From the NCBI RefSeq assembly GCF_020360975.1, contig NW_025408667.1:3658001-3722000 (forward strand): a stretch of DNA of 64,000 bases, written 5' to 3'. How positions within the stretch are numbered: position 1 is the first letter of the stretch; every line of letters begins with the position of its first letter. A program made the translations under genes and the position numbers. Source of the DNA: Hirsutella rhossiliensis. Lineage: Eukaryota; Ascomycota; Sordariomycetes; Hypocreales; Ophiocordycipitaceae. Shown here one piece after another: positions 11,013 through 23,320 of the stretch. Below the pieces are notes generated by a model, which made no database searches, had not been told where the DNA came from, and saw only the letters and a list, made by a program, of their open reading frames with translations.

Positions 11013-11490
11013 GCCTACTAAGTTAAGGTATCTAAGCATAAGTTAATTTAATAATATAACTATAAGCTAGTAGCCCGCTATAGGAATATATAAGTATACT
11101 TTTCATAGAAATTACATCGTTTTATAACTAAATATTCTAAGATCTCTAGCTTTATTATTACCCTTCGAGAGCACTTTACTAGTACGAAAAATACTTTAAA
11201 GGGGTGCGACTAGGGCGAAGCTCTAGGCATAGACGGCGAGCCTAAGGCGAGCGTTAATCTAATAATCCCTTCCCATCCGACCGAACCCCTGCAACCGCGA
11301 TAAAATACACGCTCGATATATTAAACGACTCGTTATTAAGCGCCTATTACGCCTCTCTATTAGTAGCCTCTTACAGCTACTAGCGGGCGCGTAATATAGC
11401 GCCGAACCTACTAAGTTAGAGCCGCGTTTCCTATTTATTAAGGGAAAATTTATAACGGACCGTTATACCGTCGCGCCACGGATAAAAGGA
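11013..11490. other. Border of the RIP-mutated block, no gene
   Basis: CpA and TpG fall away within a few tens of bases after the amidoligase stop. A patch at about 11210-11310 keeps more normal composition, with CCCATCCGACC and CCCTGCAACC. I recognise no gene or element. Confidence 0.5.
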
Positions 11491-11492
11491 TA

Positions 11493-12279
11493 ACGTTAGC
11501 TACCTAGCTTATACTATACCCCCCTTCTAGCACCCTTTTCCTACTAAAAGTCGGGTTTTTTATAAATATATAACTAATTTATTAAAATAGGTAGAAAGAC
11601 TAAAGCTTTATAGCTAAAGAGCTAAGCTATAATAGATTTATAAAGTACTATAAATTTTTCTTTTTTTCTAATAATAAATAAGTTATATTACTATTTAGTT
11701 TTCCTATAAAAAAAATTAAAATACTAAATAAATAGTTTAAAAAAATTAATATAGTACTATTTATCTTTATATAGCTTTTAGTACTTAAAGAACTTTCTAT
11801 TTACTATTTTATCTATTAAATAAAAAGATAATAAGATACTCTTAAAATACTTCTTTTTTTTAATAAGGAGAAAGGTTTATTACTTAATAACTTAAAAGAA
11901 AAAGCTAGTTAAAAGTCTTTAACTACTTTATTAGTAGTATATACTATAAAAAAGCTTATCTACTACTTAGCTTACTTTATTAGATTTCTTTTTAATATTA
12001 TTTTAATACTTTTTAAAGTATTAAGGCTTACTAAGTAAAGTAGTAAAAAGTACTAATAAAATACTTAAGTTAGCTTTAAGCTTTTATATAAGTATAATTA
12101 GATATAGTATATATAAAAAGTAAATTTTAATACTAACTTAAGCTATTTTACTAATAGTATTCTAGGAGCTACTTTATATAACTATTTTTCTTATATTTAT
12201 TATTTAGTGTTTTAAAGCTTATAATTTAGTAAGAAAGGGTACTAAAGGGGGGGTATACTATAAGCTAGGTAGCTAACGT
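11493..12279. mobile_element. TIR-1, non-autonomous DNA element, complete
   Basis: Both ends carry a terminal inverted repeat of about 52 bp that starts ACGTTAGCTACCTAGCTTAT, runs through a poly-C stretch and ends near CTACTAAA. It is flanked by TA on both sides (11491-11492 and 12280-12281), as in Tc1/mariner/Fot1-type elements. The 787-bp body is very AT-rich and has no usable frame, so it is either a MITE-like element or a deleted, RIP-mutated one. A second, truncated copy lies at 58114-58600. Confidence 0.75.
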
Positions 12280-12281
12280 TA

Positions 12282-12543
12282 AGCTAATAATCGTATTTAT
12301 AGTAATTATTATAACGGTACTAGCTATTATAAGGGATTAATTATACGCGACTATAATAAAATTCCTTACCGCCCTTAATAACTAAGGATATATAACCCCC
12401 TACTTATAAAAGAACTAAGCCCTAACCTATCCTAAGACCCTAAGCTAAGATATAGATAGGGATATATACCTTTTAACTTATATATACCTCTACTTACTTT
12501 ATAATAACTATAACTCTTACTATAACTAGTTATAAGATAATAC
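12282..12543. other. Spacer between TIR-1 and the Chr-A LTR, no gene
   Basis: AT-rich, RIP-type sequence in which I recognise nothing. Confidence 0.4.
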
Positions 12544-12729
12544 TATTATAGAGTAAGTAAAGGCGTATATATAGGTGCTATCTATAGGATAATATTAATA
12601 AGCTATACTAAGCTCTTTTATACGCGGCTAGCCTATATATATATATATAGGATCCGGCCCTCTATATATAACTATATAGCTTAGGCCGTAGCCTAAGCCT
12701 ATAACTTATAATAGTTAAAGACTCTTATA
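12544..12729 (-). repeat. Chr-A LTR, 186 bp
   Basis: It has the same length and ends (TATTATAGAG to GACTCTTATA on the plus strand) as the LTR at 15886-16071. Confidence 0.85.
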
Positions 12730-13219
12730 TAATACCCTTCCTTTAGCGCGGCGCGGCGCTGCCCTATTAATAGCTCCTATATAATTAGGCCTTAGGCTCC
12801 TTATACCGCTAGCTCTACCTTACCCTTTCCCGTTAATCGTGCTAGCCCTACTAGCTCTATTATCCTTATACCTATTAACTTAGGTAGCTAGAACCTAGCT
12901 CTATACCTCTCGGCCGGCCGGCCGTTTAAATAAGGGCGTAACCTATTATATAAACCCTTAGGCGGCCGGCGGCCGGCCTAGACGTATATAAGCCTTAAGT
13001 TACCCGTCCCCTTAGCCTTAGGCAGCCTCCTCTACTAAGGGGTATATAAGGCGGTATCCCTTTTTTCCTCCTTTCTTTCCTTCTCTTCCTTCTTTAACTA
13101 TAGTAGTAATAGTAATAAGTAAGTTCTACTTTACTTAAGGCGTTAGTTTATTCCTAGCTATATAGGCTACCTTATTAATAAGTACTTATAAGAATAACTA
13201 TAGTAATAATAATAGTAAT

Positions 13220-14209
13220 AATAGTAATAATAACTCTAACTAATAAGTCCTTTATCTTATAAAGTAAAAGGCTATACTCTACTATATTAACTTCTATAGT
13301 AAATATATTTACTTTATTTTCCTTTTTTTCTTTTTTCTTAGAGCGTATAAAGTCGTTTATCGATACTATACTAAGCGCGGCCGATAATAACTCTACCGCT
13401 ACCGCTACCTTTACCCGCGCCCTTATAACCGCGCCTACCGCCGCCGCTTTTACCTCTACTACGCTAGCCGCTCTTACGTTGCCTTTTAAGGTAATAACGC
13501 TATCCCCGCCGCCGCTTATAATACCTAGCCCCTTTACCCTTACCTCTACCTCTACTACCTTATAAGTCTACTACCTAGTAAGTATAATAGCTATTTTCCG
13601 CTAACTTCTTAAAGTATAAGCGCTAAGTATAGGCCGGAGCCGCTTACGCGGCCCCCTATATACGGTATACGTTATAGGAGCTCCCCTACGCCGACTAAGT
13701 CGGGCGCCGCTATAGTAGTAGTTATTATTAATACGCGCGTACCGGCCGCGCTTATAAGGCGGCGCCTCTTATCCTACTCGCTATAGCGTCGGCTTAAAAG
13801 GCTAGCGCGTATAGGTAGGTATAGGGGGCTACTAAGAAGCGCCTTACCGCCGCCGCCGCCGCCTATCGTAATCTCCACGCCCTTAAGCGCTAGGGCCTTA
13901 TCCTTAAGTAAGTTCCTCTCCTCTAGCTCTTTTACTTCCGCTACTAACTCCCTTAGTACTAAGTATACTACCTTTATCGCCCTATTAGCGGTTCCCTTAG
14001 CTATACCCGCCGCTACCCTTACCGCTACTACTAGCCGCCTCCCTTTTACCTCTACCGCCCTTAGAGCCGCTACTACCGCTAACTAGCTCGCGGGCTTAGA
14101 GGGCCGCTTAAGTGCCTTAGAGAGCGCCGCCGCCGCTAATAAGGAGGAGGAAGCTAATAAGGATAATAATAATAATAAGGGCGAGGATAAAGGTAAGGAT
14201 AAGAAATAG
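13220..14209 (+). pseudogene. Antisense Chr-A gene (copy 2), RIP-mutated
   Basis: This gene is read on the plus strand, opposite to its host element. The 53-bp intron is at 13562-13614, with donor ATAAGT (mutated GTAAGT) and the branch CTAAC kept. The acidic, Asn-rich tail of GAT/AAT codons before the stop at about 14207-14209 corresponds to the tail in the best copy. See 42611-43580 for the description. Confidence 0.6.
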
Positions 14210-14645
14210 GACTAAGTAGTTTAAGGGCTTTACTTTAAAATAAACGCTATTTTTATCTCTACTTATATTATTATACTTATATTATTATAACTACTTACTT
14301 TACTTTATTTACTTTATAGTCTTAGCTTAGGCTATTATTAATAGTTTATTAGTTTATTATTCTTATTTATTAGCTTAAATAAAGCCTTAAACTTATTAAG
14401 AGCTATAGCTCCTATAAACTTATATATAGGTTCTTATATAAGGTCGAGATACCTATACTATTTAACGAGGACCTCTTAGCGTTTCCCCTTACTAACCTTT
14501 TTCTAGTATATAGCCTATATCTATTTAACCTTAAACTCGTCCTCCTCTTTTACTTTAATTATAAGCGGTTAAGCGTCTACTACTTTTTATCTAGGTAATA
14601 AGTTAAAAGAGGCTCGGCGAGGGAGGTCTATATTAATCTTATTAT

Positions 14646-15192
14646 TTTTATAAAGTAAACCTAAGAGGGTATAGCCTATAGTCGCGCTATTATACCCCTC
14701 TACTATATATAGCGTATTATATATATACGATAAAAGGTAACGAATTAACTAAGCTACCTAGCTTATTAATTAACTATACTTATTAACTATCTAGGTAACG
14801 CTTAGACTCTTATATATAGTTTCTTCCTACGCTCTCTTTTATTACTCCCTTAGTTAATAGGCTATTACCTTTAGGTACCGTACTACCTATTAGCCTAGGT
14901 TAAGATCCCTTACTACCTACGCTATATATACGCTTTTAAGCTACGGCGCTTATATATATACGCGCTTATCTAGCCTTATATATAAGGACTTAAACCTACG
15001 ATTAATAGGTAGCTTAGTTAATATATTATAAAGTAAACCTAAGAGGGTATAAGCTATAGTCGCGCTACTACCCCCCTTTACTATATATAGTATATTATAT
15101 ATATATAATAAAAGGTAATAAATTAACTAAGCTACCTAGCTTATTAATTAACTATACCTATTAACTATCTAAGTAACGCCTAGACTCTTATA
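14646..15192. mobile_element. TRIM-1 copy 1, complete, heavily RIP-mutated
   Basis: It is 547 bp, with two LTRs of 169 bp (14646-14814 and 15024-15192). The target duplication ATTAT lies at 14641-14645 and 15193-15197. The related Chr-A copy at about 17985-18010 has the uninterrupted site with a single ATTAT, proving insertion. It codes for nothing. Nearly all CpA/TpG have been lost. Confidence 0.85.
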
Positions 15193-15885
15193 ATTATAAA
15201 CCCCTATTAAAAGACTATTAAGATTTATAACTTATAGACTAATAACTCTTTATACTATAAACTTTATATATAGCTAGTTAAGCTTCTTTTTTAACTATAC
15301 TAACCTATAGTTATAGAGGTCTAGCTATACTTTATCCCTTACTATAAACCTATCTACTAGAGCCTTAGTCTTATTAGCGTACCGCTCTTAATCTTATACT
15401 ACGGTAGCTATCGCGGATTAGTAATAATCTATAGTCTCTTATAGCTTTTATATAAATATATAAGCGCGGTCTTTTAATAATAAATTACTATATTACTCCG
15501 CTACTATATCTATAGTAAAAGGAACTAATAAGGGCGGTTTAAAGCTATATATTATAAAGAAAGGGGCTATCTTAATAAAGGTATATAGTTTACTATTTAA
15601 TATAAGTTAGGCCGTAGGGAGCTACTAGTCTTAGTTTACTTAATTACTAGCTACGATAGCTTATAGGTAAGCTTATACTTCTTAGTTAACCTTCTTAGGC
15701 CCTCTATTAATCTATAGGTAATATACTATACTAAGTAGTTATATAATTTATAGTAGCTAGTATAAGTACTACTAAAAGCAGCTAGTTTAGTTCGATCCCT
15801 TATCGCTTATAATAAAGGCTAGCTAGCTATATAAGTAGGCCTAGTACTATAGTAAGCGCTTTATATAGGCTTTTATATCTATAAA

Positions 15886-16071
15886 TATTATAGAGTAAGT
15901 AAAGGTATATATATAAGTACTATTTATAAGATAATATTAATAAGCTATATAGAGCTCTTTTATATATATCTAGCCTATATATATATATATAGGATCCGGC
16001 CCTTTATATATAACTATATAGCTTAGGCTATAACTTAAGCTTATAACTTATAATAGTTAAAGACTCTTATA
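15886..16071 (-). repeat. Chr-A LTR, 186 bp
   Basis: It is identical in length and ends to the other Chr-A LTRs. TG and CA at the ends have mutated to TA. Confidence 0.85.
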
Positions 16072-16559
16072 GAATACCTTTATTTTAGCGCGGCGCGGCG
16101 CTGCTTTATTAATAGCTTCTATATTATTAAGCCTTAAGCTCCTTATACTATTAGCTCTACCTTACCCTTTCCTATTAATCGTACTAGCTATATTAGCCTT
16201 ATTATCCCTATACTTATTAACTTAAGTCGCTAGAACCTAGCTCTATACCTATTAGCCGGCCGGCCGTTTAAATAAGGGCGTAACTTATTATATACGCCGC
16301 TAAGCGGCTAGCGGCCGGCCTAGATATATATAAGCCTTAGGTTACCCGTCCCCTTAGCCTAAGGTAGCCTCCTCCGATAAGGGGTATATAAAGCGGTATC
16401 CCCTTTTCTTCTTTCCCTCCTTTCTCTTCTTTCTTTAACTATAATAGTAGTAGTAATAAGTAAGTTCCGCTTTACTTAAAGTATTAGTTCGTTCTTAGCT
16501 ATATAGGCCGCCCTATTAATAAGTGCTTATAGTAATAGCTATAGCTATAATAATAGCCT

Positions 16560-17563
16560 TAATAATAATAATAACTCTAACTAATAAGTTCCTTACCTTA
16601 TAAAGTAAGAGGCCGCGTTTTATTATACTAACTTCTATAATAGATATATCTACCTCCCTCTCCCTTACCTCTTCCTTCTTAGAGTATATAGAGTCGTTCT
16701 TTAACGCTATACTAGCTATAGCTAACGATAACTCCGCCGCTACTACCGCTCTTACCCGCGCCCTTACTACCGCGCCTACCGCCGCCGCTACTACTTCTAC
16801 TATACTAGCTACCCTTATATCGCCCTTTTAAGTAACGATACTATCCCTACCGCTACTTATAACGCCCGGCCCCTTAGCCCTTACTTCTATCTCTACTACC
16901 CTTATAAGTCTATAATTAAGTAAGTATAATAAATATTTTCCGCTAACTTCTTAAAGTATAAGCGCTAGGTATATACTAGAGCCGCTTACGCGGCCCCTTA
17001 TATATAGTATATATTATAGGAGCTCCCTTATACTAACTAAGTTAGGCGCCGCTATAGCGGTAGCTATTATTAGTATATATATTCTAGCTACGCTTATAAG
17101 GCGGCGCCTCCTATCTTACTTACTATAGTATTAGCTTAAAAGGCTAGTATATATAGGTAAGTATAGGGGGCTATTAAGAAGCGCCTTACTACTACTATAG
17201 CCGCCTACTATAACCTCTACGCTTTAAAGCGCTAAGGGCTTATCTTTAAGTAAGTTCTTCCCTTTTTACTTTCTTACTTTTACTATTAACTCCTTTAGTA
17301 CTAAGGATACCGTCTTCGTTGCCTTATTAGCGGTCCCCTTAGCCGTGCCCGCCGCCGCCGCTACTACTACCCCCGCCGCCGCCGCTAAAGCTAGCCGCCG
17401 CCCCTCCGCCCTTAGAGCCGCCGCCGCTACTAACTAGCTTACGGGCTTAAAGGGCTAATATAGCGCCCTAGAAAGCGCCGCCGCTACCTCTAAGGAGGAG
17501 GAGGCTAATAAGGATAATAATAATAATAATAGTAAGGATAAGGGTAATAATAATAAGGAATAA
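16560..17563 (+). pseudogene. Antisense Chr-A gene (copy 3), RIP-mutated
   Basis: The 53-bp intron lies at 16904-16956 with the branch CTAAC kept and donor ATAAGT. An Ala-rich region and an acidic/Asn tail end at a TAA at 17561-17563. Stops within the frames are TAG/TAA. See 42611-43580. Confidence 0.6.
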
Positions 17564-18459
17564 GCCTAGGTAGTTTAAGGACTTTACCTTAAAATAAACG
17601 TTATTTTTATCTTTACTTATACTATTATACTTATATTACTATAACTACTTACTTTACTTCGCTTACTTTATAGTCCTAGCTTAAGCTATTACTAGTAGTT
17701 TACTAGTTTATTATTTTCGTTTACTAGCCTATATAAGGCCTTAAACTTATTAAGGGCTATAGCTCCTATAAACTTATATATAGGTTCTTATATAATATTA
17801 AGGTACCCGCGCTACTTAACGAGAACCTCCTAGCGTTTCCCTTAGCCTACCTTCTTTTAATATATAGCTAATATCTCCTTAACCTCGAAATTATCGTCCC
17901 CCTTTACCTTAATTATAAGCGGTTATATATCTATTACTTCTTATTTAAGTAGTAGGTTAAAGAAAGCTTAGTAAAGGAGATTAATATTAATCTTATTATA
18001 GACCCCTATTAAGAGACTATTAAGCTTAACTACTTATAAGATAACGACCCTTTATACTATAAGCTTTTTATATAGCTAGTTTAGCTTCTTTTTTAGCTAT
18101 ACTAACCTATAGTTATAAAGGTCGAGCTATACTTTATCTCTTACTATAAACCTATTTACTAGCGCCTTAGTCTTATTAGCGTGCTACTCTTAATCTTATA
18201 CTATAGTAGCTATCGCGGATTAGTAGTATTCCGCGGTTTTCTATAGCCTTTATATAAATATAAAAGCGCGGCTCTTTAGTAACGTACTATTATATTACTC
18301 TACTACTATATTAGCGGTAAATAATATTAAGGAGGGCAGCTTAAAGCTATACGTTATAAAGAAGGGGGCTATTTTAATAAAGGTTTATAGTTTACTATTT
18401 AACGCGAGCTAAGTAGTAGGGAGCTATTAGTCTTAATCTACTTAGTTAAAAGCTATAAC

Positions 18460-18932
18460 TATCGCGAAGCATAGCTTAATTTCGTAGTTCTTAGAGATAT
18501 CCCTTAGTAAGAGGGACTAAGGAAGCTAAAAAACCGGATAAAAGAAGGAGCTAAAAAGAGGTATAGAGAGGAGGGTAAGAGTATAAAGGGAAGTAAAAGT
18601 AGCGATAGCTTCTTATAAAGGTAGCGAGAGATAAGACGGATATACTAGCAATAGCTAGAAAGGAAGGGAAAAACTAATAAAAAGCTTGGTAGTTAAGAGA
18701 ATATTAGTAGCTTCTTTAAGTAGGATCTTCTTTATTAATTAAGATACTAGATAGGTATAAAGAGGGGCGTTAGATAAAGGAAAGAAGGATAATTAAGGTA
18801 GTATAATAATTACTCTCTTACTATAATTACTGCCTCTATAAGAATTAAATATCTTTGCCCTATTTATCCGACCCCTTACTTTTAATTTTACCTTTATATA
18901 TTTTATATATACTTCTTATATCTCTCTTTATA
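18460..18932 (+). repeat. Cop-A 5' LTR
   Basis: A direct repeat of 25013-25488, sharing AGCATAGC, AGAGGTATAGAGAGGAGGG and the right end CTCTCTTTATA. The outer ends are set by comparison and may be off by a few bases. Confidence 0.75.
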
Positions 18933-19759
18933 AGAATTATAAGCCCGGGAGGAATAGAATTCCTATACCTTCTAGCTACTATAAAAGGCACCTTTCTTAT
19001 ATCCCTTATAGCTTCCTTTTACCCCTCTTACTAGAAAAGCCGATTTTTAACCGACTTTTCTACCCCCTCTTCTATATAATATTAAAAAACAACTCCTCTA
19101 CCGCCCCTACGGTCTATAGGACGATTCTTATAGAGCCTTAAGATTAAGATAAGTAGGTAAAGGAGCTATAGGCTCGTATAAATAGAGCTATCTATAATTT
19201 AGTCTTCTATAATAAGTAGGACCCTCTTAAGCCCCCTCTTTATCCTAGGGTAACGGAATTTATAGAGGGAGCTTCCCTCTTCTCCGAGCTAACCTTTATA
19301 TAGTAGAGAGCATTTTTCTACTACCTTTAGTAACTATAAGAGTTACCGTAAGGAATACCTTTATAAGATAAAGCTACTAACTACTATATATATAGCGATA
19401 ATAGAATCTATTAGTACCGTAAAGCTAATCTCTTTTTAAGAGAAAGAGACTCTTAGGTAGTAGCTTTTAAAGCTAGAGACCTAGATAGCTCCCTCGAAGG
19501 GCTATATAACTAACCGTATTAAGAAGACCTATATAGTATACCTAAGAGCCTTTTCTACTAGGAATCTTCTAGCCTCTTTATAGCTAGCTAAGTAGGAAGA
19601 AATCCTTAAGAAAGCTAACTAATACTTCCTAATAGAAGCTCTTTCTAGCTAGTAGCTATAGGATATATCTTTACTAATAAAGCCTATTAGTAACGGTTAC
19701 TTAACTATCTTTTAAGAAGCTAGCTAGGAACTAAATAAAGAGGCTGCTAGAGTATAATA

Positions 19760-22500
19760 GTAAGTAGTCTTATTCCTTTATAGCTAGCACTTAACCTAGA
19801 TAGTTCGACCTGCTGCCCCTATAGCTGCTGCAGCCCCTATTACTACGGCCCCCGCTACTACTACTACTACTACTACTGCCCCTCCGGCTCCTCCTCCCTT
19901 AAGAGCCTTAACGCTGTCTTTAACTATAGCTGCTGCCCCGGCCCTAGCTTCGCCTCTTACTCCGGGCCCGGCCCCGGTCCTATTAATTAGACCGGCCCGA
20001 CTAGTCCCCTAATAGACCTTTTAGTCCGTTAGTCGAAAAATCAAGGAACTAGTTAAAATCGAACCTTATTAAAATTAGTAATAAGGTATAAAAAGGGGGG
20101 GTTTTTAAGTTAACCTTCTAGAAAGGGACGAGGACTCCTTAAAGAGATAACGAACGAGGAGAAATCGACCTACCTACTAAGCGTATAAGAGGCCCTATCG
20201 GCTAGAAGACTACTAGTAGGTCTTTAAGGAACGTCGACCTTTTAGAATTACGCCTCTTAAAGGACTAAAAGACGTTATTAAAAAGTCTCTTAAGGAGGAC
20301 CCCTTATTATAAAAGAAGATAGATAAGATTTAAGTTACTAAGAAATAGTAACTAACGTCGCTACCCTTATTTAAGCTATAAATTTAAGGAAAAGATATTA
20401 GTATAGCGAATCCGGCCTTTATCTTCCTTATAGATTTATAAGACCGCCTATTAGGACCTTCCGACTATCCCCTATGAAAATTAGCTATCCTTAATTCCGG
20501 TGCTTCCCTCGATATCTATAATATACTCTTATAATTCCGGTCCTTTAAGAAGGCATAGAGGGAATACCCTATTACTAGGGAATTAACCGTATAGATAGAA
20601 GGATACGGAAGGGTGAATTTTACGATATAATTACCTAACGGGTCTATATAAATTCTTCGACGAAAAAGGGTAGCTTTTTACCCTTAATTTTTAACGAGCT
20701 TAATTTCCTTCCGCTTTCTTTAAGAGGAAGGAATCTTCTAGGATATAACGTCTAAGCCTATAAGGCTAGTTAAGAATTAAACGATTAAGCTTATCGAGGA
20801 GAAATTCGGTTAATTTATTCTTAAATTCCGACCTATTCTTAGGAAGGAACCTCTTAAGAAGTTAGCTTTCCCTACTAAGAGGGTAGGTTCTAAGGACCCT
20901 CTTTAAGCAGCCTAAGGAGACGGTCTTCTTTAGTACGTATAACTTAGTTACCCGGGCCCCTTAGCTTTATATAAGCTAGGCTAATAATAGGGCGTACGAA
21001 TAAGGGGCCTAAAGACCGTTAAATACGAATATAACGGCTAAGGGAAGACTAAGAGACGAATTTTTAGACGAACCCCTTTACGGCTAGACTAGCTATATAA
21101 GGAAATTTAGGTCGACTAGATCGACGTCTCTAGGGACTAGGAAAGCTTCGTTAAGGTAATGTTTTTTATAGACGCTTTTTTAAGGATAGTTTTCTCCTAT
21201 TTCTTATAGACCTACCTAAGTAAGTATAACTAGTCTACCTTCTAGGACTTTATTAACTAGATAAAATCCTACTTTAGCTATAAGGTAAAGAAGATATAGT
21301 TTAATAGAGAGCTATTTATAAAGGATATCTTAAGTTAGCTTTAAAAAAGGGGTATTTTACCTCTCCTATTAGCACCGAATACCTAGGCCTAGAACGGAGG
21401 GGTAGAAAGATTAGGGGGTGCTATAATAGAAAGGGCCTATATAATAAGACTTACTATAAGGCTTCCTTACGACCTTTAAAGGGAAGTCGTTAAGACTGCC
21501 TATTACCTTTAGAACCGGACCCTAAGGGACCCTAGGGGCCTAAGGGACTATAGGGACCTAGAGACCCTTTTTAAGACCTAAGGAATAGACTAGAAATCCT
21601 TCCTTAAGCTCTTTATAAAAAGGAGGGCCTCGCTAGTTTACCTTTATACCTATAGCTATAAGGTATACGCTATAACTACTAATATATAGCTAAAAAGGAA
21701 GAAGAAAAGAAAGCTTAATCCTAGAGCCTTTATTAGTTACCTTATTAGTTATAATTCTATAAATATCTTTTAGATCTAGATTCCTTTTTTATAGAATATT
21801 ATTTTAACTAAGGATATAATTTTCGACGAATCTAGCTTCTTTAATAAAAAGAGGGATTAATAGCCCTTCTTACTCTTATAACGTTAGCTAATTTAAAAGA
21901 TCTAAATCCCCCCTTTTTAATAGTCTTAAGAAGAAGTCTTAGATAAGGAAATAAAAGAAGAAACTAACGTTAAAGTATTTAAGGATAACGCCGACTTTAA
22001 AAAAGAGGAAGCTACTAGATTAGATAATTTAGATAAAAAAGGAGACTATAGGAAAGCGGTAGAGCTAAAATACGCCTACCTCCCTATGCCTCCTCCTATA
22101 TAATAAGAAGATTTAAAAGTAGCTTTTTCTATTAGTCTTTTTATTTCGACTCTTAAGGGGGTAGGAAAAGCACCTCTCTTAAAGGATTACCTAGCTGCCT
22201 TTTTATCCCTACTTTAAGAAGTAAAGGAAGGTATAGGGCCCGATATAAAAGAAATTTAATTTCTCTTTTATTTTAATTATTTTTCTGACTTCTATCTAAC
22301 GCCTATAGAAGACGGTTCCTATAGAGCATTTATAGTAGGCCGGCTTTTTAAGCCTCTATTAGTAAGGAAGGTATATAAAAGAGACCTCCTAGACCTACTA
22401 GTAAACTAAAAGCAGCTAGAAAAACACCCTTTTAAAAACTAGTTTTTCTAGGCCTAGAAAGACTACCTAGCTTTATATAAAGAGATAGGGTCTTTTAAAG
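19760..22500 (+). pseudogene. Cop-A gag-protease-integrase part, degenerate
   Basis: This is the upstream portion of the polyprotein. A low-complexity stretch rich in Pro, Ala and Thr codons lies at 19805-20010. Stops are frequent, so domains cannot be drawn reliably. Confidence 0.4.
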
Positions 22501-23320
22501 AGGTCCTTAATAAAGAAGTAAGAGGAAAATAGGTCCTTAGCTATAAGTAGGTCTTTATTTATAAGACTAATAAATATAGCTTCCTTTAAAAGTATAAAGC
22601 CCGGCTAGTTATCTATAGGGATTAATAGGAAAAAGGAGATTTACCTACTAAGGCAACTACCTTAGTAGGAATATCTACTTAGACCCTTATAGCTATAGTA
22701 GTAGAATTCGACCTCGAACTTAATTAAATAGATACCGTTAACGCCTTCGTTAACTACCCCCTTAAGGAAGAAGAAGTTATCTATATACGTCTTCCTCCTA
22801 GTTTCTAATAGCTAGGAAAGGTTCTATAGCTTAGGAAAGCTCTATATAGACTATAAAGATTACCCTTTCTTTAGTAATAGTATTTAATAGGTTCCCTTAA
22901 AGCCCTAAGCTTTAAGAAAGTCCCTTATAAACCGTATATAATATAGAAGGGTAAAATCACGGTCTTCTTTTATATCGATAATATTATCTAGGCTTACTTA
23001 AAAGAGGAAGAAGTAACTATAAGGGAGGCTATAAAAGGCTTATAATAAAGGTATAAGATAACCTAGCTAAGGGAGCTAAAGTAGTTCCTAGGGATTCGAA
23101 TCCTATAGAATAGGTCCTAACGGACTATCTAGCTTACCTAAGACGCTTATATTAATAAGGTTGCTTATAAATTCCTCCTTAATTCCCTTAATAAGAAGCT
23201 TCCCTCTATACCTATATTAGATAAAGAGCTTTTACTTAATCCGTCTATTTAAGCTAAGGAGTAAGAGAAATACTAATATTAATAGAAGGCTAAGGGCACG
23301 ATTAATTTTTAGTCGGACTA
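22500..23320 (+). pseudogene. Cop-A reverse transcriptase (RVT_2), degenerate
   Basis: Copia-type motifs are readable in one frame despite stops: KYKARLV, DTVNAFVN, YIRLPPSF and FYIDNII. All disruptions seen are TAA/TAG, as expected from Gln and Trp codons hit by RIP. It cannot make an active enzyme. Confidence 0.7.

Larger units (their letters stand above)
12544..15885 (-). mobile_element. Chr-A element, 3' half (copy 2), RIP-mutated
   Basis: Read on the minus strand, it comprises the end of integrase, the chromodomain region, the antisense-gene region and the 3' LTR (12544-12729), matching about 41500-44268 of the complete copy. It is interrupted by TRIM-1 at 14646-15192 and is cut at 15885 where a further Chr-A copy begins. 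All frames are closed. Confidence 0.8.
15886..18459 (-). mobile_element. Chr-A element, 3' part (copy 3), RIP-mutated
   Basis: The 3' LTR is at 15886-16071, followed (on the plus strand) by the antisense-gene region and the end of pol. It was inserted into Chr-A copy 2 at 15885, whose next expected bases do not follow. It stops at 18459 where the Copia element begins. Confidence 0.8.
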
